Of a DNA stretch of 64,000 nucleotides, positions 10,881-22,744 are shown in pieces. Made by a program: the position numbers and the translations under genes. Location of the stretch: contig NW_022985163.1 of the NCBI RefSeq assembly GCF_010093535.1, positions 124,603 to 188,602 of the forward strand. Reading direction: 5' to 3'. The DNA is from Lindgomyces ingoldianus. Lineage: Eukaryota > Ascomycota > Dothideomycetes > Pleosporales > Lindgomycetaceae. The first letter of the stretch is position 1. Every line of letters begins with the position of its first letter. The notes under the pieces are model-generated. The model worked only from the letters and a program-made list of their open reading frames with translations, made no database searches and was not told the DNA's origin.

Positions 10881-13550
10881 TGTAGTGGAGCGGCTACGCA
10901 GTGAACGTCAGTATGGGTTGAGAACTTCCAAACCAGATTAGATGTAGAGCCGGTTTCGGACCCCCAAAATCTTCCTTGGCCACATGTACAGGCTAAGAAT
11001 GTATAATTCATCCTTGCAGGTCTCTAACGAGCATGATCGTCATATCCATAGTGCCGCTGTGTCGGAGCGTTTATGAATTCGAGACAGACGTTTTGCGTTT
11101 TTAATAATTCTCAAAACGTCACTGCTAGTGAATACTTCAAGCAGTACACGTTAATCCTATACATGGTCCGGCTATGTAATCACACACCTTCCTAATCAAC
11201 CAGGCTTGTTAGGGGGATATGGAGAGCGTTCAAACCCTAGGGTACGCTAATGCATGAATCCTCGTATAAACCGCTCACTAATTGGCGAAGGAGGGGCATT
11301 AGTGAAAGCTATACCGACGCCAACTTCTCGGGAGAGCGCATCTCCTGCTTCTAGCTATAGAGGCCATCCTCCGCAAGAGGAGAGTGTCAGTGACAAAGCA
11401 CTCCGGTGCCTAGACGCACTCATCCGTACTGTCCTCAGTATACATCTAACTGTTCCTAATGTTCACTAATCATACCTCCTGTCCATTCTAATACTGCAAT
11501 TAATCTCCACATTGCCTCATCCTCATTCGTTTTACCATGGATACCACGCAAACAAGGCGACTCCTCGAACCCCAGAAGAGATGCCGTGCGAAAAATCCCT
11601 TCGCTGCCAGAGGGGTTTCTCCTCGGATATAAAAAAGGCAAGTCGAAGAAGGCACGCTTGCTGTAACCTCCTTAGTTACCGCCGAAGATGATTTCTAGCT
11701 AAGAGCGGTCTTGTTTGATGGTAGAAGAAAGAGGTCGCGGGGTTACTCGTTTTCTTTTGAAGCCTAGTCGACGTTCTCTACACGCTAAAGGAGGCTAACG
11801 GAAATGTATAGTGAGTGAAGTTGCTTGCCTATCAGGTAGGCATTGTTCAGGGCGATCTTGAAGATTGGTGCCAGAAGTAGCACAGGAGCTAACATACATG
11901 CTAATTCGGGTGTCACTATAACCACACACTCTAGCATCGGCTGACTTGGAGGGGTTTCCTAGGAGATGTACGCTCGGCGTCAGACACGCCCCAGAATTCA
12001 GGACGGAGATCAATCAGGCATCTACGGCAGGTGAGTTCCCAAATGCAACCTCAACAACCATCCTTTGGTAACTCGCGCTCGGGCTTTTTAGGAGCAATTT
12101 CTCTCCCCAAGAACAACATGCTTTAGAAAATATGAGCTAGGTAAGATCTGCAATTTAGGTAGTCGGTGTGATTAACCTAGTTCGAATAGTAATGAGGTGA
12201 TATAATATATCTCGATAGGTGCCCTCATTAAGTACTGAAACATCCTAGTGCCGAGTCATGGTAGCGTGTCTGAATCTATTTCAGTGCCATGGTGGCGTAT
12301 GGTGTATGAATACTCTAGACTTTCCTGGTCCTTCGAAAAGGACAAGCTTCCGGCAATCGGAGGATAGCGGCCCGGTTTCAAGAGCTTCTCAAAAGCGAAT
12401 ACCGTTCAAGATTCTTGAAAGACCCCCTCCAAGCCAACATAAACTGGTATGAGAAGGGAGGACGCAGATCTTGCTCCGGATGAGTGCTAACGTGTTGATG
12501 GGCTTCGGTTGATATGGAGTCTGTTTCTAAATTTTTACTCTCATATTCAACAGTAAGTGGCAAGGCGTAGTACTTCCCACCATCCTATATGATGAGTCTG
12601 AAAAGACAAGTTACGCAACTAATATTCAGCCTTTCCAAATATAGACCAGGGCGTTTCAGTATACAATCACAGTCTCAAATTTTCCCTCTGCAGTGAAGCG
12701 AGGATACTTGTCGTGAGTTCACAAACACTTGCACGCAGCGCACAACAGAAGGCAACCAAGATAAAACAGCATCTCATGCACTAAACGGAAGTAAAGGGTG
12801 AGAAAGATGTGAGATAGTGATCTCATATAGTTCTGGTTTGGAAGGTTGCGAGCATGTGCCGTCAGGCCTTTGTGACGGGCTTCTGAATATGATTTCCAAT
12901 ATGGGAAATGGATCGCATTACAGCGGCCTCCACTCTCTCATTGACAAGAAAGTTTCAAGGCGGATGCCACCCATCATGCAGGCCAAAAACACCGAAATTG
13001 GGACTTTTGCTTAAAGACGAGAATATGGTGGTGTTGAGCAACAAGGTGAAGGCGGCGGATCGTGCGAATATGCTCCTACCAAAGGGCCTGAAGTCGTTTG
13101 CAGGCTAACTACACATTGATCCAAAAGATTTGACTGGCAAAAACTGACAGGCTGAGTGTGAAGGAATCCTCGGGATTTTTGGCTTGTTTACACCCAAATC
13201 TTTCACTCAGTCAGGTCTTCACCTCCAAACCCACCCCCACTTCTCTACTGCTTCTTCCAAACTACTGACAACTTCTTTCTTCAACGCCTATATAAATCCA
13301 AAAGAAATTGGTTACTGTAACAATATTATCAACTAGCGGAATGGACACAGTCCTGTTCTCCAACAACCCTAGTTCGATTCTCGCTCGCAGAAAGCAATCT
13401 GTAATTCTTCGGAGATCTAACCTATTTACGGATAGGTGGATTGAGTTGGTTGCACTCTATCTAGCGGCACGTATTGCTCTGGTCAACGATAGAACAATAC
13501 AACAAAAGAAGAGAACGAAAGAAAAGAATGAGCGGTCTCAAATCATGATA

Positions 13551-13752
13551 CTCCGAAGTACACCAGTGATGTGGTCAGGAGGTAGAGGGATTAAGTTGCC
13601 CGGCCTCACATCATGTACTTTGAAGCTCACCAATGATGTGGTCAGGAGGGAGAGGGATTAAGTTGCCCGGCCTCACATCATGTACTTTGAAGTTCGTTCA
13701 CTAGTGATGTGGTCAGGAGGGAGAGGGATTAAGTTGCCCGGCCTCACATCAC
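13551..13752. repeat. Three tandem copies of a 63-70-bp unit, each a potential hairpin
   Basis: Units at about 13551-13614, 13615-13681 and 13682-13752 share GTGATGTGGTCAGGAGG...GGATTAAGTTGCCCGG and CCTCACATCA. TGATGTGG at one side and CCTCACATCA at the other are near-complementary, so each unit can fold. Copies 2 and 3 are nearly identical apart from a 3-4-nt length change. Confidence 0.9.
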
Positions 13753-14230
13753 GGTGAATGAAGGGGTAGAGATGATTTGGGGAGGCGTGAAATGCGGACT
13801 GCGAGCAAATTTTTTTGGTAGGGTAAACAGCATTGGCGGGATAAACGGTGGATTCATCTTGGTGGCATAGAGCGAGGGAACAATTAAGAGTCTGCCAAGA
13901 GATGTCTCTTACATACATACATTCATTCAAAGTATTAGGCTGGTTAAGAGTTTAGCAGCCTCCAATTATACGCCGTCTCCCCATCTCAACCGCAAAGCCA
14001 TAAGCTTACCATGAATTCCATTCGCAAACGCAGTAAGTTCAAATACCAAATGCTCACCTAGCATCCCAATGAAATACTCCAACACCTCCATGGCCCTGGC
14101 AAGCAGCATGGCACTCCAATCCGGCCTTGTCAGTACCGGCGTATCCTCCAATCGTCCGCACGTGCTAACAAGGTACCCTCTCTACCCTCTAACGCACCGT
14201 TCCAGCTAACCCTCTACCCCAGGCACCCTC

Positions 14231-14437
14231 CTGTCGCACGTGTCTCACGCGATACTATACCCATGTACTGCGCCATTCACTCATTAGGACTAGCTCCTTT
14301 TTCGTACAGTATATAGTCAGCCCAGAGCTCTTTCGAGTTCTTTAGACTTTATAATATACTGGTTCAATTCGCCTTGTTTAGACCTCAATACCTTGTTGAC
14401 TCGCCTACCCTATGACCCCTACTCAGCTCATGCGAGA
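14231..14437 (+). repeat. 207-bp inverted repeat, arm 2
   Basis: Partner of 8108-8314, placed just upstream of the LINE relic. It includes a TATA-like stretch near 14313 and an ATG at 14412 that opens a 34-codon frame (MTPTQLMRDLLQFLESLAPE...). This could be the 5' leader and ORF1 start of the following LINE, although LINE copies are usually 5'-truncated, so that link is inference. Confidence 0.8.
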
Positions 14438-14879
14438 CCTCCTGCAGTTCCTCGAATCCTTGGCCCCCGAACTCTCCATCATCCTACCTAATCTCAACGG
14501 CAGAGTCTTCTCCTGAGCACCTCACCAAGTGCAGGCAGATTTGGTGTACAAGTTCAAAAACCGTCGCCACCTTAAAGCAGGGCCCACCAAGATAACTTTG
14601 AGGAGATTTAAGCGTCCTTGCAAAACTTTTAGCTAATTAGAGCCCGAGAAGCCCCCCTAAGCGCTCCCCGCAGGTCTCCTGCTTGCCAGAGCCCTCATAC
14701 CCCTCAAGAACCCCTATACAAACTTCCTAAAATGGTAATACAATTCGTACTACGTACCGTATCTAGGGCATCATTAAACGTACAGTACGGGTTACGAACT
14801 TAGTACGTTTGTACTGAACACGTGACCAACACGTGACTGTTATGGCTCACTTTGCACAGACTGTAGTACGGCCTGTTGG

Positions 14880-17060
14880 AAGCTCTAGATCTGCTAAAGC
14901 AGAAAGAAAGCGCAAGAACACATCTACAACGCATGGAGATCTAGGATAGTGCTGAGTCTGGTGAGCTTTGACGTAAAAGGGGCATACAACAGAGTATGCA
15001 AAGACAGGCTAACCCAGAGGCTCTGTGCTAGAGGGATACCACCAGGCCTAGTACAATAGATAGACGCCTTTTGCTCTAATTATACAGCAACTATTACAGT
15101 TAACAGCTACACGTCTAAGGAGAAACTGCTGCCCTAGGCAGAGCTCCTATAGAGATCCCCTCTTTCTCTAATTTTATTTCTCTTCTTTAACACTAATCTA
15201 GTCTAACACTAGATTAATGCTCTTAGCAGTTTATTTACTTTTATAAATAACTATAATACTTAAGTAATAAAACTTTTAGCTAAAAAAAATTACATAAAAC
15301 TCTAAAACATTATTAAAAAAGTAATAAAGTAAAAGAAAAAAAAGTAAAGCAGCTTTTAAAAAAAATAAAACTACTTTAATCTACTTTATAAAAAATAAAA
15401 GTAAAACAAGTGTAAAACTAGTAAGTGTTAAAAAATAGCTAGTTAAACTAATAATAAAAGCTAAAATTTTAGGTGTTATTATAAATATAGGGCTAAGATA
15501 TAAGCAGCACATAGTAAGGGCAGCAGCAAGGGGCCTAAGGGCAGCCCTAGCGCTAAGGCAGTTATAGATAGTCTCCTCTACTACAGCCTAGCAGCTTTTT
15601 AAGTTAATAGTAGCACTAGTAGTAGACTACACATTAAGTGTATAAATGCATGCTTATAGCATAATTTTAATAAAAGTAATAAATAGAATATAGAAAATAG
15701 AAGCTTAAGCTGTTACAGGCTACTTTTAGATAGTTACTGCAGTTATAGTAGAGGCAGAAGTAAGTCTATAGACAGTGCATAAACGCTATATAGTAAAGGC
15801 TATTAAGATGTAGATTAATATCTACACACTACTAAAAATAAACTCTATGTTAAAATTTTATATTATAAGCTTTTAACAGTTTTAATTACTGCTATAAAAA
15901 ATTATAAAATAGCTAAAAAGGCTTAATACTAACTAGATAAAAATAATTAATTTATATAGTATATAGCTATAAAACTATTATATCTTAGTAATAATTAAAC
16001 TAGACTAAGTAAAGGCTATAACACTAGCTAACTAGTATAATAGTATTAGAATTATAATAAGCGCATCTATCTAGCTTAGTATAGTAAAAATAAAAGGGGT
16101 AATAGACAACATATAGAGAAAAGTGCCTACTTAAGCTGCTACTTTATCTTTTACTTTAAAACCTAAAACAAAGGAAAACCTTTATATAGCAAAGCTAGCA
16201 GTAATAGTAGCAGCGCTAACCTCCCTCCTAACATGCTAGACAGTAGACTAGGTTATTATTCTTACTAGTAGCTAAGTAGCTATATAAGTAATACACTAAC
16301 TATAGAATTAGTTTAGCTAAGCTAGCATTAAATAAATTTATAACATAACTTAAGCACTAAAGAAAAAGTAGTGCTTTATACATATAGTATAGTGCCTAGC
16401 AGAAAGTAATAATTTAGTAAAAAAAGCTAAAAAAGTAGTAAAAAAAGCTATAGTAAACAGCAGTGTGCTAACTAAACTTTTTTACTAAGCTAAGTTAACA
16501 GTAACTAGGACTATAGTAAGAAACTAAAAATAATAAAAAAACTTACTAATAAAAGTAAAAAAATACTTACATAAAATAAATATAGCTTTACTAAAAAAAC
16601 ACACTTAAAAGCTTTATAACACCTTAACTTATTAAAAAGTAAAAATACTAGTATAATTATAAACTAAAATAATATAGCTAAACACATACCTAAACTAAAT
16701 AAAAGCTGTAGACTTAAATATATATATATATAGTTAAGTAAAAGAAACTATTTAGCACTTTTTTTTAATACTAAAAATAAAACACACTTTAAATATAAAT
16801 ACTTTAGTAAATAAAGACTAAAAAAGAAAACTTTTTTTTCTTTTTAAAAAAAAAGGCACTAGTAGACTTAGCAGAATAGTTACTAGACATTAACATAGTA
16901 AAAATAATAGTTAAGTATGTAATAGCAACAGGCTGCTTAGAGCAAGAAAGAAAATAGAAACCTAGAACTATAAAGATAATAGTAAAAAAAAGACACTTAA
17001 TACTAACTTTATATAATAGTAGGCTTTACTTTACTTACTAATAAAAAAACTTTAAACACT
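14880..17060 (+). mobile_element. RIP-degraded LINE (Tad1-like) retrotransposon relic
   Basis: At 14950-15190 the plus strand reads LSLVSFDVKGAYNRVCKDRL, then QRLCARGIPPGLVQ and IDAFCSNYTATITVNSYTS with stops. This is the reverse-transcriptase core of Tad1/I-type fungal LINEs, in which FDVKGAYN is characteristic and the RSPLSLILFLFFNTNLV segment follows. Downstream to about 17.1 kb the DNA is extremely TA-rich and full of stops, consistent with RIP. The RNase H and ORF ends cannot be placed. Domain identification is strong; boundaries are approximate. Confidence 0.8.
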
Positions 17061-17086
17061 TAAAAAAAAGACTTTAAGAACACTTA

Positions 17087-18390
17087 CTATAAATTATAAT
17101 TAAGGGGATATGTAACAACTACGCTAGATAGCAGAGTAGGAGGCATGTAAGAGCTATAAGGAGTTAAGCCATTACTAAGGAAGCGCTTAGGTAATAACGC
17201 ACTAGTGCCCTCTAGGCTAGAGCCGGGCGTAATAAAGACATCATCATCAGAAAGAAAGCAAGAAATTAGGAACACAAGGAAATACGTCGTTAATATAAAG
17301 AAACGCCCGCTCTACTACTCCATGCTCTAGAATGCCATTAGAGTTTCGCGCGAGGTGCTTGGCACTAATATGCTAATAGTTAAAGAAGTAGAGGAGACTA
17401 AGAACGATCTCAAGGCCTAAGTAGCTAAGGGACTAAAGAAGCTAGACAATGTCACATCTACGTTCCAAATGTATCTAGACCTGTTTCTGAGGGATTTGTG
17501 GCTCTTCACACTTTATTCATATATTCAGAACTTTCAGTGGTGCCATACATAAAATGGTTCTTTGCAGAAAAATTGATATTCTGTAAATCCAAAAGATTTT
17601 CGTGTCGGGCCAAGCTCAATCATGGCTCTTTCTTCAAGGTGATATTTTGGGTCAATAAAACTCAACACAGCCATCTACAACATGAATCATTACAGAATTT
17701 CATGCAGGCAGCCCGAGATGCCGTCCCAGGATCCACGTCTGACCAGTCCACGTGGGCGGAGCCTCTGATTACCTAGACATTTTCCGGCCCAAACTAATCG
17801 TCAACAATAAATACATACCAATATAGCTTTTAGGGCCTCCTCTGACTAGAGCTGTCTAAAGGCGCCCTCTGTTAAGTCTTTCAAATCCACGAAAGGCAGT
17901 TCGGTGAACTATGGATTCCAGACTTACGGACACGAGGTAAGGCAGCCACGTGACAGCCTGCATGAGCCGACGAGGTATTATGAATTTCTCGCGTGGGCAG
18001 TCGAGGCTTCATGCTCTTGTGGTTTGTTTACGGATATACCAAGGGTTTATGGTACATCTCATTGCAATGATGGTATGCCAAGAATTCTGTAACTTGGGTT
18101 TACAAATAGCACCAGACACAGTGCCAGTAGATCGTTAACAGATTTGACGCAAAACTAGAGGTGCTGGAAGCAGAATAGGCTCAAGTTGCATATACAGAGA
18201 GCCCGATTATCACAATTGAACTGTGCGGCATGGTTTCCGGAGTAAGTTTAGCGGGAGTTTCGCAGGATTGCAGGGTGTCGCGTTGGATGGTCTATATTAA
18301 AGGAGCTGCATGCGCAGCATTCCACTCGCTCAGTAACTTTTATTGTGTCTTGCATTCCCAATCAAACCATTGATCTGAAGGTTAGTGGTC
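17087..18390. other. LINE 3' flank and GMC promoter region
   Basis: The sequence returns from the TA-rich relic to ordinary composition near 17300. A stretch at 17281-17460 is coding-like but broken by stops, perhaps retroelement 3' debris. Nothing supportable lies between 17500 and 18390 apart from the presumed promoter of the oxidoreductase gene. Confidence 0.4.
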
Positions 18391-20323
18391 ATGACAAGAT
18401 CTGAGATCAATCTTCTTGTGCTACTATCTTCCATTGTCGCAATCGCTGCCTTCGCTACTACATTCACTCCGCCTCTAGCATCCAGGACACCATACCAATA
18501 TGTAGCATTCCCTTCAAACCGCACGTTCGACTACGTAAGTTTGCACCACTTTGCCAACTGCTGAATGTAGGTGTTCTAATTCAACCAGGTCATAATTGGC
18601 GCCGGTCTCGCTGGGTTGACTGTTGCAGCCCGTCTGGCTGAAACCCCAGGCATCACAGTCGGCGTCATTGAAGCAGGTGACTTCTACGAAAATGTTAACG
18701 GCAACAAGTCTCGTGTCCCCGGATATGGCGGGTCAGCCTCCGCTCCTGGCGTCGATTGGGCGATACCACCGACGCCGCAGCCTCAACTCAACCGAAGCAA
18801 CGTGACCAATTACCGCCAGGGCAAGTGCGTCGGTGGCAGTACAACTACAAACCTCATGGCTTATCATCGAAGTACAAAGGGTGCGTACGATCTCTGGGCA
18901 TCTCTTGTTGGAGACACCGGGTACACGTTTTCCAACTTTCTCCCGTGGATGAGGAAGAGCGTGCACTTCACACCAGCGAATTCTGCTCTGCGAGCAAAGA
19001 ATGCAAGTGTGCCGGCTGCGAAAGCAGAGTCATACGATAGGAATGGCGGTCCATTTCAGGTTACATTCGCGAATTGGGCGAATCCAGTGTCTTCCTACGC
19101 AGAACTTGGTTGGAAGGCGCTCGGTCTTTTTCCGCTACAGGATTTAACCAGCGGGACATTAATCGGGAATCAGTATTCTCCAATGGCCTTGAAGGCGAGT
19201 GATCAGTCAAGGAGCACATCGGCGTCTTCATTCCTCCAGTATGCAGTCAGCAGTGGCAGAAATAACTTGTTCATCTTCACGAACAGTATGGCGAGGCGCA
19301 TCACATTCGACAACAACAAAAGAGCTCACTCTATAATTGCCCAGTCTAATGGACTCATCTTCGAGTTGAAAGCAAAGCAAGAGGTGGTGCTTTCAGCAGG
19401 TGTAATACACTCACCGCAGATTCTTCTGCTCTCTGGAATAGGGCCCTCTGAGACGCTGAATAAGTTTAACATACCCGTTGTAAAGGATCTTCCAGGAGTG
19501 GGCAAGAACTTACACGACCATCCTATCTTTCAATTCGTATACCAAGCCAATGCCGTGACTGGATCTTCTCTCTTTGATCCCGCTTTTGCTGATGCAGCTG
19601 CCAAAGAGTATGACAAGACACACACGGGTATCTTGACGCACAATATGGCGGATCACTTTGCCTGGGGTAAGATTCCTCTGAACCAGCTCAGCTCTCAGGC
19701 AAAAAGCGATCTCGCCAGTCTACCTGCAGATTGGCCACACTATGAGGTCGTTGTCGCAGACGTTGGCTTCGGACCAGGCAACTATGCCGAAGGAGTCGCT
19801 ATGTTACAAGCCGTCACGTCGCGCGGCATAGTGTCAATATCTAGCACCAGTATCGATGACCCTCCGCTCTTAGACGTCAAAACTCTATCCACAGCCACGG
19901 ACCTAGAAGTCGCAATAGGAACCTTCAAAACAATGCGACAGTTCTTCAACACTACTTCTTTGAGAAAGATTACGGGGGCGGAGGTTATTCCTGGGCCAGA
20001 TGTGGTGACGGATGAGCAAATTCACGACTGGCTACTTCTAAGAATAAATCCTGGGTCCCATGGGTGCTGTACTTCGTCCATGGGAAAGTTAGGAGATATG
20101 AATGCCGTTGTTGATACAACCGCGAGAGTAATGGGTGTGAAGAACTTGAGGGTGGTTGATGCATCGGCCTTGCCGCTGCTGCCACCAGCACATCCGGTGT
20201 CCACACTGTGTAAGCAATCTGATCCCAATCCGTGCGTACTCTTACTAACTGGTTTGCATAGATGGGTTTGCAGAGAAGATTGCAGATGATATCAAGAAGA
20301 GCTACGTACCCTGGTGGAGGTAA
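18391..20323 (+). CDS. Secreted GMC-family FAD oxidoreductase
   Basis: Exons 18391-18534, 18589-20209 and 20262-20323 give 608 aa. Intron 1 is GTAAGT...CAG, intron 2 GTAAGC...TACTAAC...TAG. Residues 1-24 form a signal peptide (LLVLLSSIVAIAAFA). The ADP-binding motif GAGLAG is at 52-57 and the FAD-ribose Glu is E76 (VIEAG). CVGGSTTTN and the GMC signature GVIHSPQILLLSGIGPS follow. The active-site His pair is H539 (GSHGCCTSSMG) and H583 (PPAHPVST). The C-terminal IADDIKKSYVPWW tail is typical. The family oxidises primary alcohols, aryl alcohols, sugars or choline, often producing H2O2 outside the cell. Substrate is not predictable here. It looks intact, in contrast with the P450 relics downstream. 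Confidence 0.92.
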
Positions 20324-20689
20324 GGTTAAAGTTATTATCATGATTCCAACTTCCTGTCCAAAGCACGGCCATTCATTGACTACGTAATCAGGGTACTTAA
20401 GAATGAATTGAAATGACCACCTTGATAATATAGTTGCTGGAGCTTTGACACAGTCCAGTCTAATTAGAGTGAGTGTCAACAATACTGTGTGAAGTCCCTT
20501 TTTGTGCACTCTCGTAAAGACAAATAAGCCAAGAATTTGTTCATCCTTCCGTATCAAAGATGTGCATATGCACTTTTATGCTTTGGAAAATGTTTTTTTT
20601 CGCTCTGTTAAGCAAAATTGCTTTTCTAACATAGATTGCCGAACTCTTCCGAGGCTAAAAACTACGCCCAGTAAGTTGCTTATTACGTG
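20324..20689. other. Short gap between GMC gene and P450 relic
   Basis: No gene seen. It holds the 3' end of the GMC transcript and presumably its poly(A) signals; a minus-strand open frame of 190 codons running from here into the GMC gene is a shadow of the real coding frame. Confidence 0.5.
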
Positions 20690-21310
20690 AGGCAGTTGTC
20701 TCGAAACCTTGACTCTAATCCCCTCGAGTCCGGCCTAAATCCTCCCGCAAATCCACCCCAGGTAATCTCTACATCACGAGCCATGGTCTCGTACAGCTTG
20801 AATTCAAATTTCCTAAACAAGCAAGCTAAAGTCAAGTGTAGCTCGGCACTAGCAAGATGAAGCCCAATGCACGCCCGTGTACGTCTGGAAAATGGAATGG
20901 CGTATTTTCTCATCCCCTCCGCTGGCATAAATCACCTATTTGGGTCGAACTTGGGCGGTTCTGGGAGGTAGACGGGGTCCAGGTGCATGAAGCGAGTGCT
21001 CATACTGACTGGCGCGGCTGCTAGAATGACCCAAGCACGGAATCAGAGAACTTCATCGGGCGTGATTCGGATAAGCCGAGTTGCGGTGGCAGCCTGTACA
21101 TGATGTGCTTTAAAGATGGTCGCCCGGAGATATGGTAATTGTTCTAGTTTCTGCCAGCATGGGGGATTCAGGGGATCCGGAATGGCCTCGAAAAGCTCCA
21201 TGGTGAGTTTTTTTAATGCATCGGGGTTATTCAGGGGATGTAATGTCAGTACTGCCAGTGTTTGGGGTGTTGTCTCGCCTCCAGCGCCAAAAAAAAAAAT
21301 AAACCCTTCA
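20690..21310 (-). pseudogene. Cytochrome P450 relic 1 (I-helix to C-terminus)
   Basis: Minus-strand frames read AGGETTPQTLAVLTLHPL (I-helix with AGxxTT, near 21240-21292), then LPYLRATIFKAHHVQAATAT, then FSRRTRACIGLHLASAELH (heme loop) and GGFRPDSRGL near the end. The heme motif FxxGxRxC has Gly changed to Arg (FSRRTRAC), which one G-to-A change explains. Frames switch at a poly-A run near 21290-21300 and again in the ExxR-to-heme interval. The N-terminal half is missing. It was probably a fungal self-sufficient-type microsomal monooxygenase before decay; substrate unknown. Confidence 0.8.
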
Positions 21311-21559
21311 ATCCATTAGGCGTTCTACGGTTTTCTCTTACGTAGTAAATTGCTGTCACGGAGCTCCTAGATGATGGTCCAGATCGTCCGGTGGCTACTC
21401 TTCCGCTCATCAGGACTAGCTTAAATCGTTGCTTCCACTTCTTGCGCGATGTCTTTCTGGATCTTGGGAAAGAAGATTACTGGGGTGCTTACGGCTGCAG
21501 CGACAGCACCCGGCAAAGTCATCAAGACATCAGCCATCCACAGCAAGCGGCGGTTCACA

Positions 21560-21952
21560 ATTCCGCAGTAATGCTCTGGATCCGGAGCTATTCGAGAATC
21601 CGCTCGAATTTGATGGGCTACGATTGCTGAGACTATGCGAACTTCTGGGCAATGAGAGCAAACATAACGTATGTGGGTTTTGATATTACAGGTCTTACTT
21701 CAGATTTGATCGGAGATTAACAACAGATATCTTGTGACAATAGGCCCCGATCAGCTACAGTGGGGAGTAGATACACACGGTTGCCCAGGCGTCTTCGCAA
21801 ATTATAGAGTTAAGATGTTGCCTACGAAAATTCATACAGACTATGATGTGAAACTGGCTGGTAACGGAGAGCGACTAAGGGATCTTGCTACGGATATTCG
21901 TCCTATTCTAAATCCGGAGGGGAAGGCTAGGTTTAAGAAAAGGCAGATCTAA
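21560..21952 (+). pseudogene. Cytochrome P450 relic 2 (C-terminal fragment)
   Basis: The plus strand reads LDPELFENPLEFDGLR, then after a break VTIGPDQLQWGVDTHGCPGV (heme loop) and ANYRVKMLPTKIHTDYDVKL, and stops at 21952. The Cys ligand is kept but the FGxGxHxC pattern is altered to WGVDTHGC. It is on the opposite strand to relic 1 and from a different P450 subfamily. Only about the last quarter of a P450 is present. Confidence 0.8.
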
Positions 21953-22744
21953 AATACTGTGGTGAGTGAATCATGGGTAAGGTGGTACTATCGAGTGTAT
22001 ATGGAATTCGAGGTATTCTGCGGAGCATTGCTTGTATGGAAGGTGGTGAGAAATCAATCTTCGTTCCTCATCGGATTCCATGTACACAATTAGCAAAATC
22101 AGATCTGAGCGCGTGGATCATTTAAGATAAGCATTGTGTTTGGCAAGCAATGTCAGCAGGCCAGAAATCGTGGAAAGGCCTATATGATACGTACCTAGAG
22201 TGCATCCAAATGGGGTGTCTCATTTAATCCGCTCTGTCTAAGCCCAACCCTTGGTTCCATCACGCTGCAAAGGGATGCAAAAACATGAAGAGGCGCGGGA
22301 GTGATTCAACCGAAGATACGGTATGCATGATCGAAATCTTCGAAGTTCGGCTGGGCCCCCGCAGATCGGACGTCGGTGGTACATTAACACTTACGGGTTT
22401 CTAGCGGTCGGGCCAGCAAGGCTGCAACTTGCCACAATCGATTAAGTGCTCGGAGCATCGGAAGAGAAGGTAGTGATTTGGCTGTGAAGATTTGACATTA
22501 AATTTCTCTAGTCTTTGAGCACACGGCATAAAAAGTTGACATTGTACTCGTTCAAGACTGAGACACTCGATTGTGACATAGTTTTCTACTGCATACTTTC
22601 CTCGTTTATATTTAGTCTACTATAGCATTTAATTAGACGTAGTCATCTTCCACAGGGCACAAAATGGCCTCCTGGACCTTGAGGTGCGTGGCTTCGACCT
22701 CACCTCCCAGCTGAGATATGGAATTAACACAATACTAGGTCTTC
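21953..22744. other. Gap between P450 relics
   Basis: No gene or repeat seen. It presumably contains the former promoter of P450 relic 3. Confidence 0.4.

Larger units (their letters stand above)
7579..14230. other. Long gene-free stretch with repeats
   Basis: No gene I can support in about 6.6 kb. It contains the first arm of a 207-bp inverted repeat (8108-8314), a degenerate 28-bp tandem array (9807-9977), an LTR-like end (10690-10880) and a 63-70-bp tandem repeat (13551-13752). Open frames of 60-117 codons overlap on both strands, lack family features and mostly start at non-ATG codons. The decayed look suggests old transposon remnants. Confidence 0.5.

Noticed and set aside
13330..13410. 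tRNA-like A-box (TAGCGGAATGG) and B-box (AGTTCGATTCT) words
   Set aside because: Acceptor, D-stem and T-stem do not pair; at most a very old tRNA or SINE fragment.
14700..14850. GTACGTAC-type short palindromes as a possible CRISPR or regulatory array
   Set aside because: Irregular spacing, AT-rich transposon context and a eukaryotic host; similar words recur in other decayed blocks.
19985..20557. 190-codon minus-strand open frame across the GMC gene
   Set aside because: Antisense shadow of the GMC coding exon; the plus-strand frame has all family motifs.
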